A stretch of DNA of 32,459 nucleotides from Methylobacterium sp. (GTDB lineage: Bacteria; Pseudomonadota; Alphaproteobacteria; Rhizobiales; Beijerinckiaceae), in the NCBI GenBank assembly GCA_013823325.1, contig PNLY01000065.1, positions 1 through 32,459 of the forward strand, in the 5' to 3' direction. The position numbers and the translations under genes were made by a program. The notes under the pieces are model-generated. The model worked only from the letters and a program-made list of their open reading frames with translations. It made no database searches and had not been told where the DNA came from. This document shows positions 25,020 through 32,459 of this stretch, piece by piece (the first letter of the stretch is position 1; each line of letters begins with the position of its first letter).

Positions 25020-25532
25020 ATGCACAAGGTTCTCTTCGGCTTCGCCGCCGCCATCGGCTTCATGACCGCGGCTGCGGCACAGGATGTCACCGGCAGCCTC
25101 AAGGGCCCCGCCGCCGAGAGCGTCGCCCGCTATCTCAAGCAGACCCGCATCCCCTGCTACACGCAGAAGGGCGAGGAGAAGTGCCCGATCATCGACACGG
25201 CCAGCCATGCCAGCCTGTTCCATGGCAGCTTCAGCAATGATCCGACGCCTCATGCCGTCGCCTTCGTCAGCTACCAATACGACCAGACCGGCAATGCGAT
25301 GAGCCAGATGGCGATCGTCTTCAAGGAAGCCGGAGGCCGCTGGACGCCGGTCGGCCGCGCCGACGAGACGGTCGGCTCCGATCCGCGCCAGGTCCAGTTC
25401 GGCCAGGGTATCATCACCTATGTCGGCACTGTCCTCGGTCCGAATGATTCCCGTGCCAATCCGACCGGCCGCGGCCGCTTCAGCCTCAAGGTCACCGATC
25501 GAGGCGTCACCTTCAGCAAGGCAACCCGTTGA
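25020..25532 (+). CDS. Exported protein of unknown function between marR and the response regulator
   Basis: A 170-residue protein with a signal peptide (HKVLFGFAAAIGFMTAAAAQ, cleavage near residue 20). The mature part has one Cys pair (IPCYTQKGEEKCPI) near residue 48, then SYQYDQTGNAMSQMAIVFKEAGGRWTPVG (core QMAIVFKE and GRWTPVG) and a C-terminal GRGRFSLKVTDRGVTFSK, which reads like beta strands. I do not recognise the family. It sits 27 bases after marR and 160 bases before the response regulator, so it may share the marR transcript or be a periplasmic input to the kinase; that is speculation from location. Confidence 0.78.
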   Translation: MHKVLFGFAAAIGFMTAAAAQDVTGSLKGPAAESVARYLKQTRIPCYTQKGEEKCPIIDTASHASLFHGSFSNDPTPHAVAFVSYQYDQTGNAMSQMAIVFKEAGGRWTPVGRADETVGSDPRQVQFGQGIITYVGTVLGPNDSRANPTGRGRFSLKVTDRGVTFSKATR

Positions 25533-25556
25533 GCATTGAAGTCGTGCACTCGGCCG

Positions 25557-25586
25557 TTGGCGTTGCAGACCGTTAGACAATGTTAT
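25557..25586 (+). promoter_or_regulatory. Possible promoter of the response regulator operon
   Basis: TTGGCG (25557-25562) and TGTTAT (25581-25586) are 18 bases apart in the 160-base gap before the response regulator. Neither hexamer is ideal. If used, the leader is about 100 bases. Confidence 0.3.
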
Positions 25587-25691
25587 CGGTGGCCGGGCGC
25601 AGCGCGCGCCTGTGGCCGAACCGGCTGTGCTATCCTCCCCGGGAGGCAGCGGCGCGCCGGCCCGCGCCGAGGGCAGAACCGAGGAGTCTAG

Positions 25692-26417
25692 ATGGCGGCC
25701 AGCGTGCTCAAGCCAGTGCCCGACGAGGCCCCCCATATCCTGGTGGTCGATGACGACCGCCGCCTGCGCGATCTGCTGGCGCGCTTCCTCGGCGACCATG
25801 GCTACCGCGTCACCACCGCCGCCAATGCCGACGATGCCGACACTCGGCTCGGCCATCTCGTCTTCGACGCCATGGTGCTCGACGTGATGATGCCGGGCGA
25901 GAACGGCTTCGACTTCGCCCGCCGCCTGCGCCAGAGCTCGCAGGTGCCGATCCTGATGCTGACCGCCCGCGCCGATCCGAGCGACCGCATCAACGGCCTG
26001 GAGATCGGCGTCGACGACTATCTCGCCAAGCCCTTCGAGCCACGCGAATTGCTGCTTCGTCTCGGCAATGTGCTGAAGCGCAACGCCCAGCCCGAGGCGC
26101 CGACCGCGCCGATGCGGCCGGATTATGTCCGCTTCGGACCGTTCATCTACGGCCTCGCCCGCGGCGAATTGCGCCAGGGCGAGGAGTCGATCCGCCTGAC
26201 CGAACGCGAGCGCGAGATCCTGACGACCCTGGCCGAGCGCGCCGGCGAACATGTCCCGCGCGAGCAGCTCGCCGCCCAGGGCTCGGCCGTCAACGACCGC
26301 ACCATCGACGTGCAGATCAACCGCCTGCGCCGCAAGATCGAGCGCGATCCGGCCGATCCGCTCTATCTCCAGACCGTGCGCGGCATCGGCTACCGCCTCG
26401 TCGTCGACAGGACCTGA
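25692..26417 (+). CDS. OmpR/PhoB-type response regulator (PetR-like)
   Basis: A 241-residue response regulator. The receiver domain (residues 14-130) has the acidic triad start HILVVDDDRRLRDLL (Asp20-22), phospho-acceptor Asp64 in MVLDVMMPGENGFDFA, the LMLTARAD Thr, and Lys113 in YLAKPFEPRELLLRLG. The C-terminal winged helix (residues 145-238) has IRLTEREREILTTLAERAGEHVPREQL and NDRTIDVQINRLRRKIERDP, ending QTVRGIGYRLV. Overall it resembles PetR, which pairs with the PetP-like MarR just upstream. The cognate kinase starts five bases after this stop. The 20 residues preceding the receiver are an ordinary unstructured lead. Confidence 0.95.
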   Translation: MAASVLKPVPDEAPHILVVDDDRRLRDLLARFLGDHGYRVTTAANADDADTRLGHLVFDAMVLDVMMPGENGFDFARRLRQSSQVPILMLTARADPSDRINGLEIGVDDYLAKPFEPRELLLRLGNVLKRNAQPEAPTAPMRPDYVRFGPFIYGLARGELRQGEESIRLTEREREILTTLAERAGEHVPREQLAAQGSAVNDRTIDVQINRLRRKIERDPADPLYLQTVRGIGYRLVVDRT

Positions 26418-26422
26418 CCGGA

Positions 26423-27871
26423 ATGGCCGACGCTTCGCTCAGGCGTCGCCTCGTCCCGCGCGCAACGCGGGCTCTGGCGAAACTGCGCGTGGCTTTCAGC
26501 AAGGCCATGTCGGCGCTCTCCGCCGCGATCACGCCGCTTCGGCGCCTGCCCGACCGCTGGCTGCGCCCGGTCGCGCGGATCATGCCCAAGGGGCTCTATC
26601 CGCGCGCGCTCGTCATCGTCATCGCGCCGGTCGTGCTGCTGCAATCGGTCATCGCCTATGTCTTCATGGAGCGGCACTGGCAGACGGTGACGCAGCGCCT
26701 CTCCTCGGCCGTCTCTTCCGAGATCGCGACGCTGATCGACGTCTACGAGAGCTATCCGCAGGACGACCAGGCAACGGTGCTCGGCCGCATTGCCGAGGAG
26801 CGGCTCGGCATGGATGTCGAGATCCTGCCCGACACCGACCTGCCGGCCCCGGGCACCCGCCCCTTCTTCTCGCTGCTCGACAGCGCGCTCTCGGCCGAGC
26901 TCGCCCAGCAAGTCAAGCGGCCCTTCTGGCTCGACACGGTCGGTCGCTCCAGCCTAATCGAGATCAGGATCAAGCTCGGCAAGGACGTGATGCGGGTGCT
27001 CACCCGGCGCAGCCAGGCCTATGCCTCGAACAGCCACATCTTCCTGCTCTGGATGATCGGCACCTCGCTGATCCTGCTTACCATCGCGGTGCTGTTCCTG
27101 CGCAACCAGATCCGCCCGATCCTGCGCCTCGCCGATGCCGCCGAGGCCTTCGGCAAGGGCCGCGACGCCGATTTCCGGCCGCGCGGTGCGCGCGAGGTCC
27201 GCCGCGCCGGCAACGCCTTCATCGAGATGAAGCGCCGCGTCGAGCGCTCGATCGGCGAACGCACCATGATGCTGAACGGGGTCAGCCACGACCTGCGCAC
27301 CATCCTGACCCGCTTCAAGCTCTCTCTGGCTTTGCTCGAACGCTCGCCCGACCTCGAGGCGCTCGAGAAGGATGTCGACGAGATGAGCCGCATGCTGGAG
27401 GACTATCTCGCCTTCGCGCGCGGCGACGCCGGCGAAGCGCCGGTCGAGACCGATATCCGTGCGCTGCTGGAGACGCTGAAGGCCGACGCGGAGCGGCAGG
27501 ATCACCAGACCGAGCTCACCGTCGTCGGCGACCCGCTGGTGGTCGTCCGTCCCGACGCGATCCGGCGCCTGCTCACCAATCTCGTCTCGAATGCCGCGCG
27601 CTTCGGCGACCGCATCGCCATCCGCGCCACGCATGACGCACGCTATCTGATCGTCATGGTCGATGATGACGGACCCGGCATCCCGGCGGAGCTGCGCGAG
27701 GACGTGTTCAAGCCGTTCTTCCGGGTCGACGAGGCCCGCAATGTCGACGGCGGCGGCACGGGCCTGGGCCTCGCCATCGCCCGCAACATCGCCCGCTCGC
27801 ATGGCGGCGACATCATCCTGGGCGAGTCGCCGCTCGGCGGGCTGCGCGCGACGGTCCGGCTGCCGGTCTGA
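26423..27871 (+). CDS. Sensor histidine kinase (EnvZ-like), partner of the PetR-like regulator
   Basis: A 482-residue membrane kinase of the EnvZ-like group. After a basic, cytoplasmic N-terminus of about 60 residues, TM1 spans about 63-85 (ALVIVIAPVVLLQSVIAYVF). A periplasmic sensor of about 115 residues follows, then TM2 at about 205-228 (HIFLLWMIGTSLILLTIAVLF). HAMP comes next. The dimerisation domain has His289 in NGVSHDLRTILTRF. The ATPase domain has the N-box LLTNLVSNAARFGD, G1 VDDDGPGIP, F-box FKPFFRVDEA and G2 GGGTGLGLAIARNI. It begins five bases after the regulator stop, so the pair is one operon. The signal sensed is unknown. Confidence 0.95.
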   Translation: MADASLRRRLVPRATRALAKLRVAFSKAMSALSAAITPLRRLPDRWLRPVARIMPKGLYPRALVIVIAPVVLLQSVIAYVFMERHWQTVTQRLSSAVSSEIATLIDVYESYPQDDQATVLGRIAEERLGMDVEILPDTDLPAPGTRPFFSLLDSALSAELAQQVKRPFWLDTVGRSSLIEIRIKLGKDVMRVLTRRSQAYASNSHIFLLWMIGTSLILLTIAVLFLRNQIRPILRLADAAEAFGKGRDADFRPRGAREVRRAGNAFIEMKRRVERSIGERTMMLNGVSHDLRTILTRFKLSLALLERSPDLEALEKDVDEMSRMLEDYLAFARGDAGEAPVETDIRALLETLKADAERQDHQTELTVVGDPLVVVRPDAIRRLLTNLVSNAARFGDRIAIRATHDARYLIVMVDDDGPGIPAELREDVFKPFFRVDEARNVDGGGTGLGLAIARNIARSHGGDIILGESPLGGLRATVRLPV

Positions 27872-27897
27872 ATCTCTTTCGCCTCGCACAACTGCAA

Positions 27898-28008
27898 GTC
27901 GCCCCGGGCGAAGCGAAGCGCAGACCCGGGGCCCATACCTGAGCCTCCCGAAGAAGGTTCAGGTATGGGCCCCGGATCGGCGCGGCTTTGCCGCTTGTCC
28001 GGGACGAC
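27898..28008. repeat. Palindromic repeat element of Rhizobiales type
   Basis: Inner perfect 17-bp arms, CCGGGGCCCATACCTGA (27926-27942) and TCAGGTATGGGCCCCGG (27959-27975), are nested in outer arms GTCGCCCCGG (27898-27907) and CCGGGACGAC (27999-28008, nine of ten pairing). The interior includes GCGAAGCGAAGCGCAGACCC and GCGGCTTTGCCGCTTG. The whole forms a long cruciform-prone hairpin between the kinase stop and the convergent DUF1127 gene, and such sequences recur between Rhizobiales genes. Confidence 0.75.
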
Positions 28009-28031
28009 TGGGGTATAGAGGACGAAAAAGC

Positions 28032-28253
28032 TCAGTGCTGCCAGAGGGCCTTGCGAGCGCTGTCGTTCACCCGCTCGACGTCGCTGCGCGACAGGGCGAT
28101 GTCGTGGAGCGCCGCATCGTCCATGCGATAGAGCGCCCGGGCGCTGGCCCGCGCCGTCAGCCAATCCTCGAAACGGAGGAACAGCCCGGCGAGCCCGCGA
28201 GCCTGGTGAGCGGTGGAGAGCGAAAGATTTACTGTGGTGGTCCCGGCCGGCAT
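28032..28253 (-). CDS. DUF1127 family small protein
   Basis: A 73-residue protein whose C-terminal half is the DUF1127 domain (FEDWLTARASARALYRMDDAALHDIALSRSDVERV; core RALYRMDD and LHDIALSRSD). In other alphaproteobacteria these small basic proteins have been linked to phosphate/carbon metabolism and RNA turnover, but the role of this copy is unknown. The ATG at 28253 is chosen over an adjacent GTG because AAAGGAGG sits five bases before it. It is convergent with the histidine kinase, separated by the repeat element, and divergent from the frameshifted LysR gene. Confidence 0.9.
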   Translation of the reverse strand: MPAGTTTVNLSLSTAHQARGLAGLFLRFEDWLTARASARALYRMDDAALHDIALSRSDVERVNDSARKALWQH

Positions 28254-28358
28254 CACGGCCTCCTTTGATCCAGTTTCTACCAGCGAATTTGGGGCTTGCT
28301 GACCCTGGAAGCAAATGAGAACTTCTTTGCCTCAGCCCAAGCAAAACTTGGCCACGCA

Positions 28359-29281
28359 ATGTCTCGCCGCCACCTGCCCCCCTGACCTCGCTGCGCGCCT
28401 TCGAGGCTGCGTCACGGCATCTCAACTACGAGCGGGCGGGCGACGAGCTCGCCGTCACCGCCAGCGCCGTCGGCCAGCAGGTCAAGACCCTCGAGGCCTG
28501 GCTCCAGCGCCCGCTCTTCACCCGGCTGCCGAGCAAGGGCATCGCGCTGACTCCGCTCGGCCAGCGCTACGCCGCCGCGATCTCGCAGGTCCTCGACCAA
28601 CTCGATGAGGCCACTGCCCGAGCGCTGCGGCCGGACACGGCCAACATCCTGACGGTCAGCACCATGCCGAGCTTCGCGCTGAGCTGGCTGATTCCACGGC
28701 TCGGTGCGCTCAAGCAGCGCCACCCCGAGCTGGAGGTGCGCATCTCGGTCTCATTGCATCTCACCGATTTCGCCCGCGAGGATGTCGACATCGCGGTCCG
28801 CTATGGCGAGGGCGCTTATACCGGCCTGCATTCCGAGCTGCTGATGACCGAGACCTTCTTTCCGGTCTGCAACGCCTCGCTCCTGAACGATCCCGAGCGG
28901 CCGCTGCGCGAGCCCTCCGACTTGCGCCATCACACCTTGCTGCACGAGCTGGCCGAGGGCATCCCGAAATACGTGACCTGGCCGCAATGGCTCGCTTTTG
29001 CTGGCGTCGACGACATCGACGCCTCGCATGGCGCGCGCTTCTCGCACACCTTCCTTGCCTTGCAGGCGGCATCCTCGGGCCAGGGAATCGCACTCGCGAC
29101 CAGCGCCCTGATCGGCGACTATCTCGACGCCGGGCGCCTGGTGCGCCCGTTCCCGCAGCAATTGCCCGGCGCCTATCAGTATTACGTCGTCTGCCCCGAG
29201 ACCGTGGCGGAGCGGCCGGCGATCGCGGCCTTTCGCCGCTGGATCCACGAGGAAGCCGCCCGGCACGCCGATCTCCGCTGA
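28359..29281 (+). pseudogene. GcvA-type LysR regulator gene, frameshifted in a C-tract near the 5' end
   Basis: The gene encodes a full LysR-type regulator close to GcvA, but the frame breaks after eight codons. From ATG 28359 the peptide is MSRRHLPP and then stops at TGA. The rest is open in the next frame, from LTSLRAFEAASRHLNYERAG through the helix-turn-helix VTASAVGQQVKTLEAWLQ and FTRLPSKGIALTPLGQ to the GcvA-type C-terminus. There is no ATG, GTG or TTG in that frame before residue 98. Adding one C to the six-C run (28377-28382) restores MSRRHLPPLTSLRAFEA, the expected start, giving 307 residues. So it is a recent one-base loss, slippage-based switching, or a sequencing error. Residues after the break look intact, with no other stop. 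Confidence 0.75.
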
Positions 29282-29287
29282 TCCCGC

Positions 29288-30190
29288 TCAGTGCTCCGGC
29301 TTGATCACCGGCAGCTGCTGCAGCCTGCCGGCGGCGAAGTCGAGGAAGGCCCGGACCTTGGGCTGGAGATGCTGCCCGCTCGGCACGACGAGCTGGACCG
29401 GCGAGGCCGGCGGCTCCCACTCCCGCATCACCCGGACCAGCGTGCCGGCGTCCAGGTCCGGCGCGACCTGATAGGACAGCGCCCGCGCCAGTCCGCGGCC
29501 GGAGCGCGTCGCGATCAGCACGGACTCGATCTCGTTGACGATCAGGCGCGGCGCCACCTGCACGGTCGCGTTGCGCGCATCGCCGGCGAAGCGCCAGACC
29601 AGGCTCTGGCCTGCGGCGATGCTGACGATGGTGTCGTGGCCGGCGAGATCGGCCGGTCGCTGCGGCGTGCCGCGGCGCTCCAGATAGGCCGGCGCCGCGA
29701 CCAGCACTCGCCTGACCTCTCCAACCTTTCGTGCGACCAATCGCGAACTCGGCAACGGGCCAATGCGAACTGCCAGATGCAGGCCCTCCTCGATCAGGTC
29801 GAGATTGCGGTCGGCCAGCACCAGCTCGATCTGGATTTCAGGATGCAGGTCGAGAAATTCGGCGACGACCGGCGTGACATGGCGCCGGCCGAAGGCTGTC
29901 GGCGCGGTGATTCTGATCAGGCCGCGCATCGGCGCCGCGGTGACGCCGGAGAGCGAGGCCTCGTATTCGGCGAGGATATTGCGGGCGGAGGCAGCCAGTT
30001 CTCGCCCCGCTTCGGTTGCCATGAGCTGACGCGTGGTGCGCGCGATCAGCCGGACGCCGGCGCGCTCCTCCAGCGCCGCCAGCGCCCGCGTCACCGCCGG
30101 ACGAGAACGCCGGAGCTGGCGCGCCGCGCCGGCAAGGCTGCCGGTATCGATGATCGCGACGAAGATGGCGAGCTCGTCGAGCCGGTCCAT
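29288..30190 (-). CDS. LysR family transcriptional regulator, divergent from a GST gene
   Basis: A 300-residue LysR-type regulator. The N-terminal winged helix reads MDRLDELAIFVAIIDTGSLAGAARQL, with RRSRPAVTRALAALEERAGVRLIARTTRQL (core SRPAVTRALAALE). The effector domain has LIRITAPTAFGRRHVTPVVAEFLDLHPEI, HLAVRIGPL and RSGRGLARALSYQV. The ATG at 30190 gives the standard start; another ATG lies two codons upstream (30196). It is transcribed away from the GST/flavin-enzyme pair with under 100 bases between, and the spacer has a LysR-type box, so those genes are its likely targets. Its stop is seven bases from the frameshifted LysR stop on the other strand. Confidence 0.94.
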   Translation of the reverse strand: MDRLDELAIFVAIIDTGSLAGAARQLRRSRPAVTRALAALEERAGVRLIARTTRQLMATEAGRELAASARNILAEYEASLSGVTAAPMRGLIRITAPTAFGRRHVTPVVAEFLDLHPEIQIELVLADRNLDLIEEGLHLAVRIGPLPSSRLVARKVGEVRRVLVAAPAYLERRGTPQRPADLAGHDTIVSIAAGQSLVWRFAGDARNATVQVAPRLIVNEIESVLIATRSGRGLARALSYQVAPDLDAGTLVRVMREWEPPASPVQLVVPSGQHLQPKVRAFLDFAAGRLQQLPVIKPEH

Positions 30191-30234
30191 GATCATTTCA
30201 CCGTTCGGAATTCTGATTTGCCAGCCTACCAGCT

Positions 30235-30251
30235 TTCGCCATTCGGCTGAA
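30235..30251. promoter_or_regulatory. LysR-type box in the divergent spacer
   Basis: TTC-N11-GAA with an internal dyad (GCC...GGC) is the classical LysR binding signature. It lies near the middle of the 97-base spacer. A wider inverted pair, TCTGATT (30212-30218) and AATCAGA (30254-30260), flanks it. These would let one regulator control both directions. Confidence 0.55.
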
Positions 30252-30287
30252 ACAATCAGATTTCCGCGACATCACCGCGAGGCCCCG

Positions 30288-30914
30288 ATGACCCAAGCCA
30301 AGATCACGCTCCACGGCACGCCCCTGTCGGGCCATACCCACCGCGTCGAATTGCTGCTGCGTGCGCTCGGGCTCGCCTTCGACTTCGTGCCCGCCCCAGC
30401 CGATGTGCGCCGCAGTGAGGCGTTCCGGAGCAAGCTCAACCCGCTCGGCCAGATTCCGGTGTTGCAGGACGGCGATCTCACTTTGGCCGACAGCAACGCC
30501 ATCCTGGTCTATCTGGCCCGGCGCTACGCTCCGGACAGCGACTGGCTGCCGCAGGAGCCGGTCGCAGCCGCGCAGGTCCAGCGCTGGCTCTCGATCGCCG
30601 CCGGCGAGGTCATGCACGGGCCGGCGATCGCCCGCATGATCGCCCAGTTCAACTACGAGGACGACCCGGTCAGGGCCGAACGTGTCGCGGCCCGGCTGCT
30701 TCCCTTCATGGATGGGCATCTCACTGGCCGCAGCTTCCTCGCCGCCGAGCATCCGACGCTCGCCGACCTCGCCTGCTATTCCTATGTCGCGCATGCCCCC
30801 GAAGGCGGCATCCCGCTCGACGCCTATCCGGCGGTGCGGGCCTGGCTCAGGCGCGTCGAGGCCCTGCCCTTCTTCACGCCGATCCCGCCCTCGCCCATTC
30901 CCGTGAAGGGCTGA
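30288..30914 (+). CDS. Glutathione S-transferase family protein
   Basis: A 208-residue cytosolic GST. The thioredoxin domain reads ITLHGTPLSGHTHRVELLLRALGLAFDFV, with the Ser and His of SGHTH at the usual glutathione-site start, then NPLGQIPVLQDGDLTLADSNAILVYLARRY, whose LGQIPVL supplies the cis-Pro and DSNAI the glutathione carboxylate contact. The helical domain has WLSIAAGEVMHGPAIARM and HPTLADLACYSYV. The ATG at 30288 follows GAGG and matches the family start; the longer open frame upstream overlaps the LysR gene on the other strand. The flavin-binding protein gene starts four bases after its stop, so both are co-expressed, presumably under LysR control. Confidence 0.93.
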   Translation: MTQAKITLHGTPLSGHTHRVELLLRALGLAFDFVPAPADVRRSEAFRSKLNPLGQIPVLQDGDLTLADSNAILVYLARRYAPDSDWLPQEPVAAAQVQRWLSIAAGEVMHGPAIARMIAQFNYEDDPVRAERVAARLLPFMDGHLTGRSFLAAEHPTLADLACYSYVAHAPEGGIPLDAYPAVRAWLRRVEALPFFTPIPPSPIPVKG

Positions 30915-30918
30915 GATC

Positions 30919-31833
30919 ATGGACGCCTCGCCCTTCCATCAAGGCGAGCTGGAGGCGCAGGCGCTCGCCGGCGAGAGTTCGCGCGGCGCCGGCATCCGCA
31001 GCTTCATGCCGGACCAGCACCGCGATTTCTTCGCCCTGCTGCCCTATCTCTTCGTGGCCGGGCGCGATGCGCAGGGCAAGCCGATCGCGACAGTCCTTGC
31101 CGGCCCGGAAGGCTTCGTCACCAGCCCGACGCCGAATGCCCTCAATATCGCCGCCCTGCCCGCTCCGGGCGATCCAGCCGATAGCGCCTTGCGCGCCGGC
31201 ATGCCGATCGGCCTGCTCGGGCTCGACCTGCGTACCCGAAGACGCAACCGCGCCAATGGTGTCATCAGCGAGCGCGACGGCAGCGGCCTGAAGGTCGCGG
31301 TAAGCCAGAGCTTCGGCAATTGCGCCAAGTATATCCAGCTGCGGCAGCACGAGATCATGCCAAGCGCGGCGACTGCCGCCACCGAAGAACTCGGCAATCT
31401 CGACGCGGCGGCCAGCGCGCTGATCGCGGAAACCGATACGCTCTTCATCGCCAGCGGCTCGGAGAGCGGGCTCGACATCTCGCATCGCGGTGGCAGGCCG
31501 GGCTTCGTCCGGGTCGAAGGCGGCCGGCTGAGCGTGCCGGACTTCGCCGGCAACAGCTATTTCAACACCTTCGGCAACCTGCTGCGCGAGCCGGCGACAT
31601 CCCTGCTCTTCATCGACTTCGCCAAAGGCGACGTATTGCAATTGCAGGGCGTCGCCGAGCTCATCTGGGACGGCCCGGAGCTGGCTGATATCGACGGCGC
31701 CAGGCGCCTGCTGAAGGTCGAGGTGACGCGGGCCTGCCGGCGCAAGGCCGCCTTGCCCTTGCGCTGGGGCGAACCGGAACCGGCGCCGACGACGCTCGCG
31801 ACGGGAAGCTGGCGGCAGGATCGCGCCGCCTGA
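30919..31833 (+). CDS. Pyridoxamine 5'-phosphate oxidase-fold flavin-binding protein
   Basis: A 304-residue protein with the split-barrel flavin fold of the PNPOx family. Typical landmarks are the N-terminal SRGAGIRSFMPDQHRDFFALLPYLFVAGRDAQGKP (core FFALLPYLFVAGRDAQG), the LDLRTRRRNRANG strand pair, GNCAKYIQLR, and the second half TDTLFIASGSESGLDISHRGGRPGFVRV (core FIASGSE and DISHRGG), then GNSYFNTFGNLLREP. It looks like the larger FMN-type 'flavin-nucleotide-binding' subgroup rather than vitamin B6 synthesis PdxH. It probably reduces an organic substrate in the cytoplasm together with the GST upstream, but the reaction is unknown. The start is the ATG four bases after the GST stop. Confidence 0.9.
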   Translation: MDASPFHQGELEAQALAGESSRGAGIRSFMPDQHRDFFALLPYLFVAGRDAQGKPIATVLAGPEGFVTSPTPNALNIAALPAPGDPADSALRAGMPIGLLGLDLRTRRRNRANGVISERDGSGLKVAVSQSFGNCAKYIQLRQHEIMPSAATAATEELGNLDAAASALIAETDTLFIASGSESGLDISHRGGRPGFVRVEGGRLSVPDFAGNSYFNTFGNLLREPATSLLFIDFAKGDVLQLQGVAELIWDGPELADIDGARRLLKVEVTRACRRKAALPLRWGEPEPAPTTLATGSWRQDRAA

Positions 31834-31842
31834 TCCACTATC

Positions 31843-32202
31843 TCAGTAAAGCCGCCCACCCATCGGCACCTCGAGCGACGGGCCGATCAGCACGACCTCG
31901 CCATCGGCATCCGGCACACCGAGGGTCAACACCTCCGACATGAACTTGCCGATCTGGCGCGGCGGGAAGTTGACCACCGCCAGCACCTGCCGGCCTGGGA
32001 GGTCCTCGGGCCGGTAGTGCTTGGTGATCTGCGCCGAGGATTTCTTGCGGCCGATCGTGCCGCCGAAATCGATCACCAGCTTGATCGCCGGCTTGCGCGC
32101 TTCGGGGAACGGAGCGGCTTCGACGATGGTGCCGACACGGATGTCGACCTTGAGGAAATCGTCGAAGCCGATCTGCGCGGCGATCTCGCTAGGCGTGCTC
32201 AA
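31843..32202 (-). CDS. csaA: tRNA-binding protein CsaA
   Basis: A 119-residue CsaA-type protein, a single OB-fold tRNA-binding domain also reported to act as an export-related chaperone in Bacillus. Visible are [32 protein letters not shown] (core [11 protein letters not shown] and KPAIKL), then [33 protein letters not shown] (core SSAQIT and VLAVVNFPP), MSEVLTLG and EVPMGGRLY, all family hallmarks. The start is a TTG that shares bases with the receptor gene's TGA (TTGA), and GAGGAA lies just in front, so translation is coupled. Its stop faces the flavoprotein gene stop nine bases away. Confidence 0.93.
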   Translation of the reverse strand: MSTPSEIAAQIGFDDFLKVDIRVGTIVEAAPFPEARKPAIKLVIDFGGTIGRKKSSAQITKHYRPEDLPGRQVLAVVNFPPRQIGKFMSEVLTLGVPDADGEVVLIGPSLEVPMGGRLY

Positions 32203-32459
32203 AATTCCTCCCAGCCGCGATCGCCGCCATTGGCGGCCTTGCGCGCGGCGCTGCCATGGTTCGAAGCGGGCGCGGCGGCGCGCGCCGGGCGCGGCGCAGG
32301 CGCCGCAGCCTGCGCCATTTTGCCCGCCATCGTCCTCAAGGCAACCACATCGCCGCCGAGACGGAAGCGCCCGACCAGCGCCGCCAGCCTGTCGGCTTCC
32401 TGGGCGAGGGCCTGCGAGGCAGCGGTCGACTGCTCGGCCATGGCGGCGTTCTGCTGCGT
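32199..32459 (-). CDS. Methyl-accepting chemotaxis protein, C-terminal end (5' part outside window)
   Basis: This is the last 86 residues of a chemoreceptor, continuing past the window edge. It begins [36 protein letters not shown] (core MAEQSTAAS and [11 protein letters not shown]), the end of the signalling coiled coil. A flexible Ala/Pro-rich linker ([16 protein letters not shown]) of about 35 residues follows, then the C-terminal pentapeptide GWEEF, which resembles the tethers that recruit CheR/CheB in other receptors. The receptor is therefore probably adapted by methylation. The ligand domain is not visible. Confidence 0.9.
   Translation of the reverse strand, partial: TQQNAAMAEQSTAASQALAQEADRLAALVGRFRLGGDVVALRTMAGKMAQAAAPAPRPARAAAPASNHGSAARKAANGGDRGWEEF

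Overview
The window looks like core chromosome of a high-GC alphaproteobacterium in the order Hyphomicrobiales (Rhizobiales). Bosea or a close relative is my best guess. The support is the uvrC-pgsA-moaD-moaE gene order, an Omp25-type surface barrel, ELM1-like and DUF1176 and DUF1127 proteins, a PetP/PetR-like regulator pair, and several palindromic intergenic repeats of types common in this order. The genus is inference. I see no prophage, insertion sequence, CRISPR array, tRNA or rRNA.

Layout. 1-3.1 kb: the 3' part of carB, then greA, then a tandem pair of related exported proteins, one soluble and one lipoprotein. 3.1-6.8 kb: an Lrp regulator divergent from an ELM1-like gene, then trxB and a LysR gene with palindromic sites in front of it. 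6.76-7.21 kb: a gene-free stretch holding a candidate structured small RNA with its own promoter and a strong terminator. 7.2-11.8 kb, minus strand: uvrC, then a tightly packed pgsA-moaD-moaE-DUF1176 run with start/stop overlaps. 11.9-13.6 kb: an orphan lipoprotein, a RidA-like protein and a small membrane protein. 13.7-16.5 kb: lgt, a MidA/NDUFAF7-type methyltransferase and pgeF, closely spaced or overlapping; the methyltransferase gene carries an in-frame palindromic repeat insertion. 16.7-19.3 kb: a small Gly/Ala-rich protein, an HCCA isomerase-like protein, a pteridine-reductase-like SDR and a family 2 glycosyltransferase. 19.7-22.1 kb: an Omp25-type barrel with a textbook terminator, a glutathione transferase, rlmJ and a Rhizobiales-type repeat.

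22.1-24.3 kb, minus strand: a small secreted Cys-containing protein next to a secreted RNase T2, and ilvE. 24.4-27.9 kb: a MarR/PetP-like regulator whose promoter overlaps a perfect inverted repeat, an exported protein, and an OmpR-type response regulator with its histidine kinase. 27.9-32.5 kb: another palindromic repeat, a DUF1127 protein, a GcvA-type LysR gene with a one-base frameshift in a C-tract, a LysR gene divergent from a glutathione transferase plus flavin-binding oxidoreductase pair with a LysR box between them, csaA, and the 3' end of a chemotaxis receptor gene.

Most genes are housekeeping or envelope functions. The least explained items are the small RNA candidate, the repeat-derived protein insertion, the C-tract frameshift, the paired exported paralogs, and the RNase T2/Cys-protein pair. 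I found no clear multi-gene system that is wholly new. All boundaries, promoters and structures were read by eye.
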